64,000 bases of DNA from Brevibacillus sp042683565 (GTDB lineage: Bacteria; Bacillota; Bacilli; Brevibacillales; Brevibacillaceae), in NCBI RefSeq assembly GCF_042683565.1, contig NZ_JBHUJW010000034.1, positions 124,001 through 188,000 of the forward strand, written 5' to 3'. The notes under the pieces were generated by a model that saw only the letters and a program-made list of their open reading frames with translations, ran no database searches and had not been told where the DNA came from. Below, in pieces: positions 51,814 through 60,814 of this stretch. Numbering within the stretch: position 1 is the stretch's first letter; every line of letters begins with the position of its first letter. A program made the position numbers and the translations under genes.

Positions 51814-53232
51814 TTATCGATTTCTGGAAACTTCTTTTGCCAGAAGGCTGTGTCTGCGACCGTACAGGAAGTAAACAACCGCACCCACAATCAGCCAGAC
51901 GACAAAGCCAACTTTGGTGAGCATCGGCAGGCTGTAGATCAAGTACCCGCAGAACAGTACGGCCAAAATCGGCACCAGCGGCACGAGCGGAACGCTGAAC
52001 GCACGCTTCAGCCCCGGATTTGTATTGCGCAGGACGACAACCCCGATGGACACAAGCACGAAAGCAAAGAGCGTGCCGATGTTAGTCAGCTCTGCCAGCT
52101 TGTTCAACGGCAGCAAGCCGCTGAAGATGGCGACCAAAATCCCTACGATCAAGGTGCTTTTGCGAGGAACTTGCGTCTTCGCATGTACTTGCGAAAACGC
52201 CTTCGGCAGCAGACCGTCGCGGCTCATGGCAAAAAACAGCCTTGTCTGTCCGTACATCATCACCAACAGAACCGTCGTGATCCCCACGATGGCGCCGAGC
52301 GAAATGAAGCCCGCTACCCAATCCTGGTGGACGTAATTCAGCGCGAACGCCACCGGATTTTTGACATTCAGCAGCTCGTACGGAACGATCCCAGTCAGCG
52401 TCAAGGAAACGGCGATATAGAGCACCGTGCAAATCAGCAGGGAAGCAATGATCCCGATCGGCATGTTCCGCTGCGGATTGCGCACTTCCTCGGCCGCAGT
52501 CGAGACAGCATCAAAACCGATGAAGGCAAAGAACACCGTCGCTGCACCTGTCGCAACACCCGAAAAACCAAACGGCATGAAAGGAGTCCAGTTCGCCGGC
52601 TTGACATAGCCGATCCCGACAGCCAGGAACAGCAAAATGACAGCCACCTTGATGATTACCATGACAGCATTGAAACGGGCAGATTCTCGCGTTCCTTTCA
52701 TGAGCAGAAGCGTAATGACAAAAATGATGAGAATTGCCGGCAAATCAATGATCGTTCCTTTGGCAGGGTCGAAAGCGCTGGTAAGGGCGACCGGCAGTTT
52801 GATGCCAAACCCTTCCAGAAGACCTTGCGCATATCCGGACCATCCACTCGCAACGGCAGCGGCTGCTACCCCGTACTCCAAAATCAAATCCCAGCCGATC
52901 ATCCACGCGACCAGTTCCCCAAATGCAGCGTAGCTGTACGTGTAGGCGCTTCCAGAAACGGGAACGGTCGAAGCAAACTCCGCGTAACAAAGCGCCGCGA
53001 AGACGCAAGCAAGTCCAGACAGGACAAAGGAAAGCACCAATGCGGGACCCGCGTGCACCGCAGCGGCCACCCCTGTCAAAACAAAAATTCCTGTGCCGAC
53101 GATCGCGCCGATCCCCAGCATCGTCAAATCAAAGGCGCTCAGCGACTTTTTCAACGAGCCCGCCTTGCTCTCTGATTGTTCCAGCAGTTGTTCCACTGCC
53201 TTTTTCCGCAATAATTGCCGACCTAATGACAT
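51814..53232 (-). CDS. APC-family amino-acid permease, YfnA/CAT type
   Basis: 472 residues with about twelve membrane segments. The APC start is FDLTMLGIGAIVGTGIFVLTG, followed by FASTVPVSGSAYTYSYAAFG and FFAFIGFDAVSTAAEEVRNP. It imports amino acids with protons or exchanges them; the CAT-like subgroup often takes branched-chain or cationic ones. ATG 53232 follows GGGGTTCGGGATC. The promoter at 53283 carries a palindrome over its -35. Confidence 0.9.
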   Translation of the reverse strand: MSLGRQLLRKKAVEQLLEQSESKAGSLKKSLSAFDLTMLGIGAIVGTGIFVLTGVAAAVHAGPALVLSFVLSGLACVFAALCYAEFASTVPVSGSAYTYSYAAFGELVAWMIGWDLILEYGVAAAAVASGWSGYAQGLLEGFGIKLPVALTSAFDPAKGTIIDLPAILIIFVITLLLMKGTRESARFNAVMVIIKVAVILLFLAVGIGYVKPANWTPFMPFGFSGVATGAATVFFAFIGFDAVSTAAEEVRNPQRNMPIGIIASLLICTVLYIAVSLTLTGIVPYELLNVKNPVAFALNYVHQDWVAGFISLGAIVGITTVLLVMMYGQTRLFFAMSRDGLLPKAFSQVHAKTQVPRKSTLIVGILVAIFSGLLPLNKLAELTNIGTLFAFVLVSIGVVVLRNTNPGLKRAFSVPLVPLVPILAVLFCGYLIYSLPMLTKVGFVVWLIVGAVVYFLYGRRHSLLAKEVSRNR

Positions 53233-53282
53233 GATCCCGAACCCCCAATGATGTCCAATCTTTCTTTTTTTTCTTTTTTCAG

Positions 53283-53312
53283 ACTATAAACAGTTGCAGT
53301 TTGAACTACAAC
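53283..53312 (-). promoter_or_regulatory. promoter of the amino-acid permease with overlapping palindrome
   Basis: On the minus strand TTGTAG (53311-53306), a 17-base spacer, then TATAGT (53288-53283). GTTGTAGTTCAAACTGCAAC (53312-53293) is an imperfect palindrome, eight of ten pairs, across the -35 and spacer. It is a likely repressor site. Confidence 0.55.
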
Positions 53313-53391
53313 AGAAGAAATTATACACGGAGAGAATATAGGAATCAATCATTCTTTCTCTCAACGTGGAAAACTGATAGACCGCGTACAG

Positions 53392-53428
53392 CAAAAAAGC
53401 CGGTCCTGTTTACAAGACCAGCTTTTTT
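53392..53428 (-). terminator. intrinsic terminator after addA
   Basis: AAAAAGCTGGTC pairs with GACCGGCTTTTTT around a TTGTAAACAG loop. Six T follow on the minus strand. Confidence 0.85.
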
Positions 53429-53451
53429 GGAGCACATCAGGCAGTTTTGGC

Positions 53452-56400
53452 TCACATCCGCACGGCAACGCCGCCTGCGAGCAAATACAGATAGCTGTCG
53501 ATTTCCCGTTTCGTCTTCGTAATTTGCCGGACAGCACGGACGTACAACCGTATCTGCTCCTCGTAGCGCCTCGTCATTTCTTCGATGACGGCAGGCGAGG
53601 GCTCTTTTCCGATCCAGTCTGTCTTGAAGTCGATCAGTACCATCCGCCCATCATGGCTCTCCAGGAGACAGTCGATGACCCCCTGGACGATCACCTGCTC
53701 GCGGCTGTCATCGCCCAACTTTGGCTCCACCTCGCGCGCCGGAATGGTCATGGTAAACGGCAGCTCCCGATGGACGACTTTGGCCTGCTTCATCATCTGT
53801 CCCAACGGATCGGCAAAGAAGCGGGCAATCTGTCCGACCTCTACAGCCTGCAGCTGTTCCTCGGTCAAAAAGCGACGCGCAGCCAGATCTGCCAGCTGCT
53901 CCCGGATGTCTGCCTCATCGAGCGGCCGCTGCAAATCAATATGCTGCATGAGCAAGTGCGTGATCGTTCCCTTCTCGGCTCCGCTCAAGCGCTGCGGCTT
54001 CTGCTCCGCCAAAAACTTCGGCTTCTCCGTAATCGACGGCAGGACGACCGGTGTGCCGTCTTTGCCTTTTCGCGCCTGCCGCTTCAGCTTGCTGACGCTC
54101 CACTTCGCGGCCACGAGCGACGCTGCCGGATGCGGGTCACGCCAGCCCAAGGCATTCTCAATCTCCGCCCGAAGCACAGCGTCAGCCGGCCGTTCACTGA
54201 TCGCCTCCCGTCTGCTCATCCGCTCCCACAAAGCCGCTTCGTCCGCTTGCGCAGATGCTTGTTCGCGCAGCTCATCGGCTTTGTAAAAGTGAAACGACCA
54301 CTTTGAATCATCCGGGATGGATCGCGCGCGGACTACTTCTCCCGTCCCCGCTTCTTGTGGATAGGCGCGGAGCGGTCCGGCGTCCGGATGGCGCAGCAGC
54401 GCCCGGCCAACCCAATCAAGATAGCCTTTGGCCTGAATCAGATCCTCGTCACTTAGCCGCTCGCCATCTCCCTGCCTTGCCCAATCAGCGACGCTCCTAG
54501 CCAGGTCTTTGCAGGAGCCGAGCAAGATCAGCTTCTCGCGGGCACGGGTCAGCGCCACGTAAAGCACACGCATTTCCTCTGCCAGCATGTCCCTGCGCAA
54601 CTGCTGGCGGATACCCAGTGCGGCCAGGCTCGGATAACGCAGCCGCAGCGCAGGCTCGAATGCCATCGGTCCGAAGCCGAGATCCTTGTGCAGCAGAAAC
54701 TGGCTTTTCAGATCCATCGTATTGAACTGCTTGCCCATCCCCGCCACAAAGACGACAGGGAACTCCAGCCCCTTGCTCTTGTGGATCGTCATGATGCGCA
54801 CGACATCCTCGTTCTCCCCGATGGTCCGCGCCTCGCCCAGGTCGTTGCCACCCTCCTGCAGCCGATCGACGAAGCGCAAAAAGCGGAACAGGCCGCGATA
54901 GGAGCCGGCCTCGTACTGGCGGGCACGGTCGTACAGGGCGCGCAGGTTGGCCTGGCGCTGCTTGCCGTTCTCCAGTGCCGCCACGTAGTCGAGATAGCCG
55001 GTCTCTCGGTAGAGGACGGACAACAGTTCCGACAGCGCACCGCGCCGTGCCTGCGTCCGCCAATCCCGCAGCTGTGCGAAGAAGTAGCGCAGCCGCTTTT
55101 CCCAGCCTTCCACTGCCGGCTGCTCTTTAGCGTACTGGTGAACGGCCTGGTGAAACGGACCGCTGGCGTAGCGAATCCGGATCTGCGCCAGGTTTTCCTC
55201 GCGCAGGCCGACGATGGGCGAGCGCAAGACCGCCGCGAGCGGAATGTCCTGCAGCGGATTGTCGATGACGCGCAACAGGGAGAGCATCGTCTCCACCTCG
55301 GTCGCGGAGAAGTATCCGGCCGTCTGCTCCGCATAGACCGGGATTCCCGCCTTGCGCAGCTCCTCCTGCATCGTCTCGCCCCAGCCCGAGGTGGCCCGCA
55401 GCAAAATGACAATATCGCGGTAAGCCAGGGGCCGCAGCCCTCCCGCCTTTTTGTCGTACACGAGCAAAGGCTCCTCGCCTTCGCCCGGCTCCATCCAGCG
55501 GCGAATCCGGCTGGCGATCAGTCTCGCTTCCAGCTGGGCCACGCTCGCTTCTTCTACGCTCACTGCTGCGCCATCCGGGACAGCCGCTCCCTCTGCTTCG
55601 TCTCCCTCGTCCGCTGCTGGCTGTCCTGCTGCATCCGCCTCGCTGCCTTTCCGGTCGATGAGATGCACTTCCGTCTGCAGGCGACCTTCCTCCACATCAG
55701 GGTAGGACGCCCGATTGATCAGCTCGGCAGACGGATCGTAATCGATCTCCCCGACTCCCGGCGACATGATCTGCCGGAACAGGAAGTTGACCGCGTCCAC
55801 CACTTCCCGTCTGCTGCGGAAGTTGGCTGCGAGGTCGATACGCTCGCCGGGCAAAACGGCAACGCTGTCTGCCGAAGCAGCTTCCTCGCTGTCCGGTGAA
55901 GCCGGCTCGGCTCCCGCCAGCAATGCAGCCTTTCCTTGCTTCTGGTAGGTAAGGTACTTTTCCAGAAACAGCTTGGGCTCCGCCAGACGGAAGCGGTAAA
56001 TGCTCTGCTTGACGTCTCCGACCATGAAGCGGTTCGCCGCGCCATTGGTCGGGACATCGCGGGAGACCATCTGCAGCAGCGTTTCCTGCACCAGATTGAT
56101 GTCCTGGTACTCGTCGACGAGAACTTCCGCAAATTGCTCGCGCAGCTGCAAGGACACCTGCGACGGCGCAATGGTGCCGTCCTCCTGCTTCTCCGTCAGG
56201 ACGCGCAGGGCAAGGTGCTCCAGATCGCCAAAATCGACGAGGGAGCGGGACTTTTTCTCCTGCTGGAATGCCGCCGCGAATGCCGTCACCAGCCGCGACA
56301 GGGTGTGCATATGCGGAGCGATCGCCTGCAGGTCGGCCACGTACTGATCCGGCGACATGGAAAAATACTGCTCGATCAGTTCGCCCAGCGCCTTTTTCAC

Positions 56401-57336
56401 ACCGTTGCGCAATTCCTGCACCTGCTCCTTGATGTCAGGGTCCGTACCTTTGACCGGCGGCAGCTTCGCAAACGTTACCCCGCGCATCGCCTGCTGCGTC
56501 GCTTCCCAGCCCGTGCGGCACGCGTCGCCGGCGCGTTTCAATGCATCCGCCTCCGCCTCAAGAAGCGGCAGATAGGCTGCGGGTCCTTCGGGTGAGGATG
56601 CGAGTTGGACCGCCCGGCGCAGCTTGCCTTCCAGTCCGGCAAGCTCCAGCTCCAGGGAGCGCAGGACGCTATTGGCCCACGGCAGCCCGTCTATCCCGAC
56701 ACTCCCGGCTTCGACGAACATATTTGCCGCATCCTGCAGCCACCGCTCCGGCTCGGGATGGCTGCGGGAAAACTCGTACAGCCGCAGCAGCAGGGTCGCC
56801 AGCACCTGGTCGTCCTGCCCGTCCAGCATCATGTCTGCGAGCGCGTGGAAGTCGGCATCGTCCTCGTACCAGCTCTCCAGCTGTTCCTCCAGAACGTCCT
56901 GCCGCAACAGCTCGCCCTCCAGCTGGTCGGCGATGCGGAAATCCGGGTCGAGGTCGATCAAATAGTAATACTGGCGCAAAATGCCAAGGCAAAACGAGTG
57001 CAAGGTCGTAATCGTCGCCCGCTGGAGCAAGGCCAACTGACGGCGCAGATGGGCGGAATGCGGGTCCTCCTTCAACGCTTTGCGCAAGGCGTCGCCAATC
57101 CGGTGGCGCATCTCCGCCGCCGCCGCGTTGGTAAACGTCACGACGAGGAGCTGGTCGACGCCGATCGGCTCTGTCTCGTCCATGATGCGGCGAATGATTC
57201 GCTCCACGAGCACAGAGGTCTTGCCGGAGCCGGCTGCCGCCGCTACGAGCAGATTGCTGCCGCGCCGGGTAATCGCCTGCCATTGTTCATCTGTCCACTG
57301 ATCAGGCTTGGCCGTGGCGAGCTGTTGGGTCGTCAT
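53452..57336 (-). CDS. addA: ATP-dependent helicase/nuclease subunit A
   Basis: 1294 residues, the RecB-like half of the AddAB double-strand-break repair enzyme. UvrD-type Walker A AAAAGSGKTSVLVERI near residue 33; other helicase motifs include FTNAAAAEMR, LVDEYQDINLVQE, IYRFRLAEP, TIHKSKGLEFPVVFVAGMG and YVALTRAREKL. The C-terminal nuclease has GVIDCLLESHDGRMVLIDFKTD. It overlaps addB by 35 bases. The product loads RecA after end resection. Confidence 0.97.
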   Translation of the reverse strand: MTTQQLATAKPDQWTDEQWQAITRRGSNLLVAAAAGSGKTSVLVERIIRRIMDETEPIGVDQLLVVTFTNAAAAEMRHRIGDALRKALKEDPHSAHLRRQLALLQRATITTLHSFCLGILRQYYYLIDLDPDFRIADQLEGELLRQDVLEEQLESWYEDDADFHALADMMLDGQDDQVLATLLLRLYEFSRSHPEPERWLQDAANMFVEAGSVGIDGLPWANSVLRSLELELAGLEGKLRRAVQLASSPEGPAAYLPLLEAEADALKRAGDACRTGWEATQQAMRGVTFAKLPPVKGTDPDIKEQVQELRNGVKKALGELIEQYFSMSPDQYVADLQAIAPHMHTLSRLVTAFAAAFQQEKKSRSLVDFGDLEHLALRVLTEKQEDGTIAPSQVSLQLREQFAEVLVDEYQDINLVQETLLQMVSRDVPTNGAANRFMVGDVKQSIYRFRLAEPKLFLEKYLTYQKQGKAALLAGAEPASPDSEEAASADSVAVLPGERIDLAANFRSRREVVDAVNFLFRQIMSPGVGEIDYDPSAELINRASYPDVEEGRLQTEVHLIDRKGSEADAAGQPAADEGDEAEGAAVPDGAAVSVEEASVAQLEARLIASRIRRWMEPGEGEEPLLVYDKKAGGLRPLAYRDIVILLRATSGWGETMQEELRKAGIPVYAEQTAGYFSATEVETMLSLLRVIDNPLQDIPLAAVLRSPIVGLREENLAQIRIRYASGPFHQAVHQYAKEQPAVEGWEKRLRYFFAQLRDWRTQARRGALSELLSVLYRETGYLDYVAALENGKQRQANLRALYDRARQYEAGSYRGLFRFLRFVDRLQEGGNDLGEARTIGENEDVVRIMTIHKSKGLEFPVVFVAGMGKQFNTMDLKSQFLLHKDLGFGPMAFEPALRLRYPSLAALGIRQQLRRDMLAEEMRVLYVALTRAREKLILLGSCKDLARSVADWARQGDGERLSDEDLIQAKGYLDWVGRALLRHPDAGPLRAYPQEAGTGEVVRARSIPDDSKWSFHFYKADELREQASAQADEAALWERMSRREAISERPADAVLRAEIENALGWRDPHPAASLVAAKWSVSKLKRQARKGKDGTPVVLPSITEKPKFLAEQKPQRLSGAEKGTITHLLMQHIDLQRPLDEADIREQLADLAARRFLTEEQLQAVEVGQIARFFADPLGQMMKQAKVVHRELPFTMTIPAREVEPKLGDDSREQVIVQGVIDCLLESHDGRMVLIDFKTDWIGKEPSPAVIEEMTRRYEEQIRLYVRAVRQITKTKREIDSYLYLLAGGVAVRM

Positions 57337-60300
57337 GGGCTGTCTCCTCCTCTCCGTTCAACTGCTGTTCCAGCATGCTCCATACTTGCTTGTTGTTCCA
57401 TTTCGTCAACTGGCGATGCTGATTGCCGCCTGTCTCGCCGTCAAACTGGCAGACGGGCTTGTACGCGCAGTAGTCGCACGCGGTCATGGTTCCATTTGAA
57501 TACGGGGCGATCTGTATTGCGCCATTGGTCATTTGTGTGCCGATCTCCTTGACCGTATCGCGGACATAGGTCGTCAAAGCCTGAAACTGCTCGGCGGTCG
57601 CCACGGAGGAGCGGGATCCGAGCGTCCCGTCTTTTTTGATCTCAAACGGCAGCAGTTCGGAAGCGCCTTGCTCCACATGCGCATCCATCATCCGCACCAG
57701 CTCCGGGTCTGCCAGCATGAGTCCCTTCATCCGCAGCCGCTTGGCGCGTTCGCGGGCCGCCTCGTCCGACGACAGCAGCCGCTTGGCCGTCACGAACGGG
57801 TCTGCCACCTGGTAGTAGAAGACACCGCCCATCTTCGCCCGTTTTCCCAGCCATTCCTCCGCATTGGCGACCACGACATCGAGGTAGACCAGCAGCTGCA
57901 AGTTGAGCCCGTTCCACACATCGGAGAGCTGGAGCTGCTTGGGGCTGGATTTGTAGTCGATCACCCGCAGGTACGGCACGTCCCCGTCCAGCGATTGGTC
58001 GACCCGGTCAATCCGGCCGATCAGCTGCAGATCGACGCCGTTATCCAGCTGGAGCGCAAGACCCGGCAGTTCGCCGTTCGGGCCGAATGATACCTCCAGC
58101 CCGACCGGAGCGAAGCGGCTGCGCTTGGCGTGCTCGCCCAGGACGTAAATCGCCCGGCCGACTGCCCGCTTCAGCTTGCCCGACAAGAAGCGATACCGCG
58201 CCGTCCGCGTCAAAATGCTGCTTCTCGTGGCAGGGACGAGTTCCTCGACGACCTCGCTCGCCAGTTCCATGCTGCTTGCTTCCGTCAGCCTGCCCCACTC
58301 GAGATTTTCCGCGTTCATCTTCTCTACCGCCCGCTTCAGCGACGCGTGGAACAGCTCGCCCACATCAAAGCGTTCGAGCTTGTACATCGTACGCTCGGAC
58401 AGCCGCAATCCGTGCGAAGAAAAGTGCGAGAACGGACAGGACTGGAAGCGCTCGAGCCTGGATACGCTCATCTTCAGCTGCTTGCCGTACAGGCCAAAGC
58501 TCGTCTCCTGTGCCAGCTGGCTCGGCAGATTGGCGTAACGCAGCCCTGACAGCAGCCATTTCTCCCGGGCCGCATCCTCCGAGCAGCGAATGAACCAGTC
58601 GTACACCTCCCACCAGAAAAGGGGCAGCTCGCCCGTCTTTTTCATCGCCCGCAGCAGCGTGAGCAGATGGCTGAACACGCGCCTTGGACTGCCCAGCAAA
58701 AAGGCGTCCGTCGCTGGATCTCCCGTCGGCTCGTTATGGAAAAACGGATGAGTAATCTGCGGCAGCACTTCCTTCACCCGCGAAAAGACGGAGGAGGGAA
58801 GCAAGGCAGCCCCTTCGTGATCTGCCAGCGCACAGGTCAGCATCAGCCGCTCCGACGGCCTCGTCAGCGCCTGATAGAGCAAGTACGGCTCCGCCATCAG
58901 CCGCTGTCTGGCGCTCGGAGCCAGCTCGACCCCCAGCTCGGCGAGCCGCTCGCGCTCCGCCTCGTCGAGAATGCCTTCTTCTTTGGGCCGAAGCGGAATG
59001 ACGCCTTCGTTTACGCCGAGCACAAACAGCGCCTTGACGTCAGGCTGGCGCGAACGCTCCATGGAGCCGACCAGCACCTGATCCAGCGCCGGCGGGACCA
59101 GACCGAGTTCGATGGTCTCCAGCCCCGTGTCGAGGACGCGAGCGTATGTAGCCACATCCATGGACTCCTCGCCCATGACCTCCACGATTTGATCCATCAA
59201 GTGGATGAGACCTGACCATACTTGCCCGTGCACCTGTGCCGCATCCAGATCACCCTGCTCCTCCGCCCTGCGCTGCCAATGCTCCAGCCTGCCCGGCACA
59301 TCGAGCGATACGAGCAGATGGTACAGGGCCTCGGTCATGGCGCGGACACTTTTGCCGGCTGCCTGCCTGATCTCTTTCTCAAAGGCGAGCAGCGGTGCGC
59401 TGTACTTGCGGCGAAGCGCATCCGCCGCCGCGTCTTCCTCGGCCCCGGCGCTTCCGCGAAAGCGCCAGGCCGCTTCGTCCGCCCACTGGGAGCCGTAGAC
59501 GCCGTGTGCCAGCACGTAGTTTTCCAGCTGATCCACTTCCTTGCGCATCGTGGATTCGTCGAAAATGTCCGCCGCGATCAAATCCGTCTTCAGGCAGCGG
59601 AACACCGCGTCGTAGCGCCAGCGGGTCACAACTACCTCCAGCGCGGAGCGGACCAGCTCCACCAGCGGATGATGCAGAACGGTGCGCTTGTGGTCGAGGA
59701 AGTGAGGAATGCCGTAATCCGTAAAGACCGCGCTGATTTCATCCGCGTACGTCCCGATCTCCCGCAGCAGAATGGCCATGTCCCTCCAGCGATACCCTTC
59801 TTCCCTGGCAAGCTTCAAGATGTGGAGCGCGACCGCTTCCACCTCGGATCTCCTGTTCACCGCCGACAAGAGAGATACCTCTCCTGCTCTTTTGGGCGCT
59901 GGCGCCTCTCCCGGATCACCCCACTGAAAATAGCTTTGCTCGAGGTGCCCAAGCCAAGGGCTTTCCGCAAAGCGCCTCGCTTCGCTTAGCAGCAGGGGCG
60001 GCTCGATGCCCACTCCCGCTTCACGTGCCATCAGCTCCAGCGACTGGTAGGTGCGCAGGGTCGGATGGAACAGTCCCAGCTCGTCGACGGAGGCATTACG
60101 CTCTGCCGGATCGAGGGTGAGGGCGATGGTCACTTTCCGGGCATGGATCATCAACTGCTCGATCAGGCGCAGCTCCTGATTGGTGAAGCCCGTGAAGCCG
60201 TCGATGAAAATCTCCGACCGCCGGATATAGGCGGAGTCGCGCACCATGACGGCCACCCGGTTCAAAATGTCGTCGGCGTCGCAATACCCCCCGGCCAAAT

Positions 60301-60799
60301 ACTGCTCGTAGGCCGTCATGATGAGCCGCAGATCGCTCATCTTTTGATTCAGGTTCGCGCTGCCCCACTCCAGATTTTCCGAATGCGCCAGTGTGACGCC
60401 GTACGATTTGAACTCGCTGATCAGCCGCCCGAGCTGGGAGGCAAATCCCGGCTGGAGTGCAGATCGCGCAAACATCTGCAATTCTTCCTTGTGCCGCTCC
60501 AGCAGCATGCGCAATACCATGTGCTTGCCCAGATCGTCCACGGGAACCAGGGTCAAATCCCCCAGCTCCTGCAGCAAGCGATGCCCCAGCCTGCCGAAGC
60601 TGAGCACCTGTGTTCCTATGACCCCGTCCAGACCGGGCAGCGTTGCCAAGGCGTATTCTTCCTGAAAGCTGGCTTGCTCAGGGACGAGCAAAATCATCGG
60701 CGCCCCCAGCGGATCGTCCTTCAGCCTCTCTTGAATCCGCTGGTGAATCGCTGTCGTTTTCCCGGTCCCTGCACGTCCCAGCACAAATTGAACGGCCAT
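57302..60799 (-). CDS. addB: ATP-dependent helicase/nuclease subunit B
   Basis: 1165 residues. Walker A GRAGTGKTTAIHQRI near residue 8, then LVPEQASFQEEYAL and SFGRLGHRLLQEL. The C-terminal nuclease with its iron-sulfur cysteines is intact: one Cys in ERFQSCPFSHF and three in CDYCAYKPVC. With AddA it resects DNA breaks and recognises Chi. It follows sbcC by 15 bases, so all three form one transcript. Confidence 0.96.
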   Translation of the reverse strand: MAVQFVLGRAGTGKTTAIHQRIQERLKDDPLGAPMILLVPEQASFQEEYALATLPGLDGVIGTQVLSFGRLGHRLLQELGDLTLVPVDDLGKHMVLRMLLERHKEELQMFARSALQPGFASQLGRLISEFKSYGVTLAHSENLEWGSANLNQKMSDLRLIMTAYEQYLAGGYCDADDILNRVAVMVRDSAYIRRSEIFIDGFTGFTNQELRLIEQLMIHARKVTIALTLDPAERNASVDELGLFHPTLRTYQSLELMAREAGVGIEPPLLLSEARRFAESPWLGHLEQSYFQWGDPGEAPAPKRAGEVSLLSAVNRRSEVEAVALHILKLAREEGYRWRDMAILLREIGTYADEISAVFTDYGIPHFLDHKRTVLHHPLVELVRSALEVVVTRWRYDAVFRCLKTDLIAADIFDESTMRKEVDQLENYVLAHGVYGSQWADEAAWRFRGSAGAEEDAAADALRRKYSAPLLAFEKEIRQAAGKSVRAMTEALYHLLVSLDVPGRLEHWQRRAEEQGDLDAAQVHGQVWSGLIHLMDQIVEVMGEESMDVATYARVLDTGLETIELGLVPPALDQVLVGSMERSRQPDVKALFVLGVNEGVIPLRPKEEGILDEAERERLAELGVELAPSARQRLMAEPYLLYQALTRPSERLMLTCALADHEGAALLPSSVFSRVKEVLPQITHPFFHNEPTGDPATDAFLLGSPRRVFSHLLTLLRAMKKTGELPLFWWEVYDWFIRCSEDAAREKWLLSGLRYANLPSQLAQETSFGLYGKQLKMSVSRLERFQSCPFSHFSSHGLRLSERTMYKLERFDVGELFHASLKRAVEKMNAENLEWGRLTEASSMELASEVVEELVPATRSSILTRTARYRFLSGKLKRAVGRAIYVLGEHAKRSRFAPVGLEVSFGPNGELPGLALQLDNGVDLQLIGRIDRVDQSLDGDVPYLRVIDYKSSPKQLQLSDVWNGLNLQLLVYLDVVVANAEEWLGKRAKMGGVFYYQVADPFVTAKRLLSSDEAARERAKRLRMKGLMLADPELVRMMDAHVEQGASELLPFEIKKDGTLGSRSSVATAEQFQALTTYVRDTVKEIGTQMTNGAIQIAPYSNGTMTACDYCAYKPVCQFDGETGGNQHRQLTKWNNKQVWSMLEQQLNGEEETAHDDPTARHGQA

Positions 60800-60814
60800 G
60801 CCTTTCTCTCCTCG

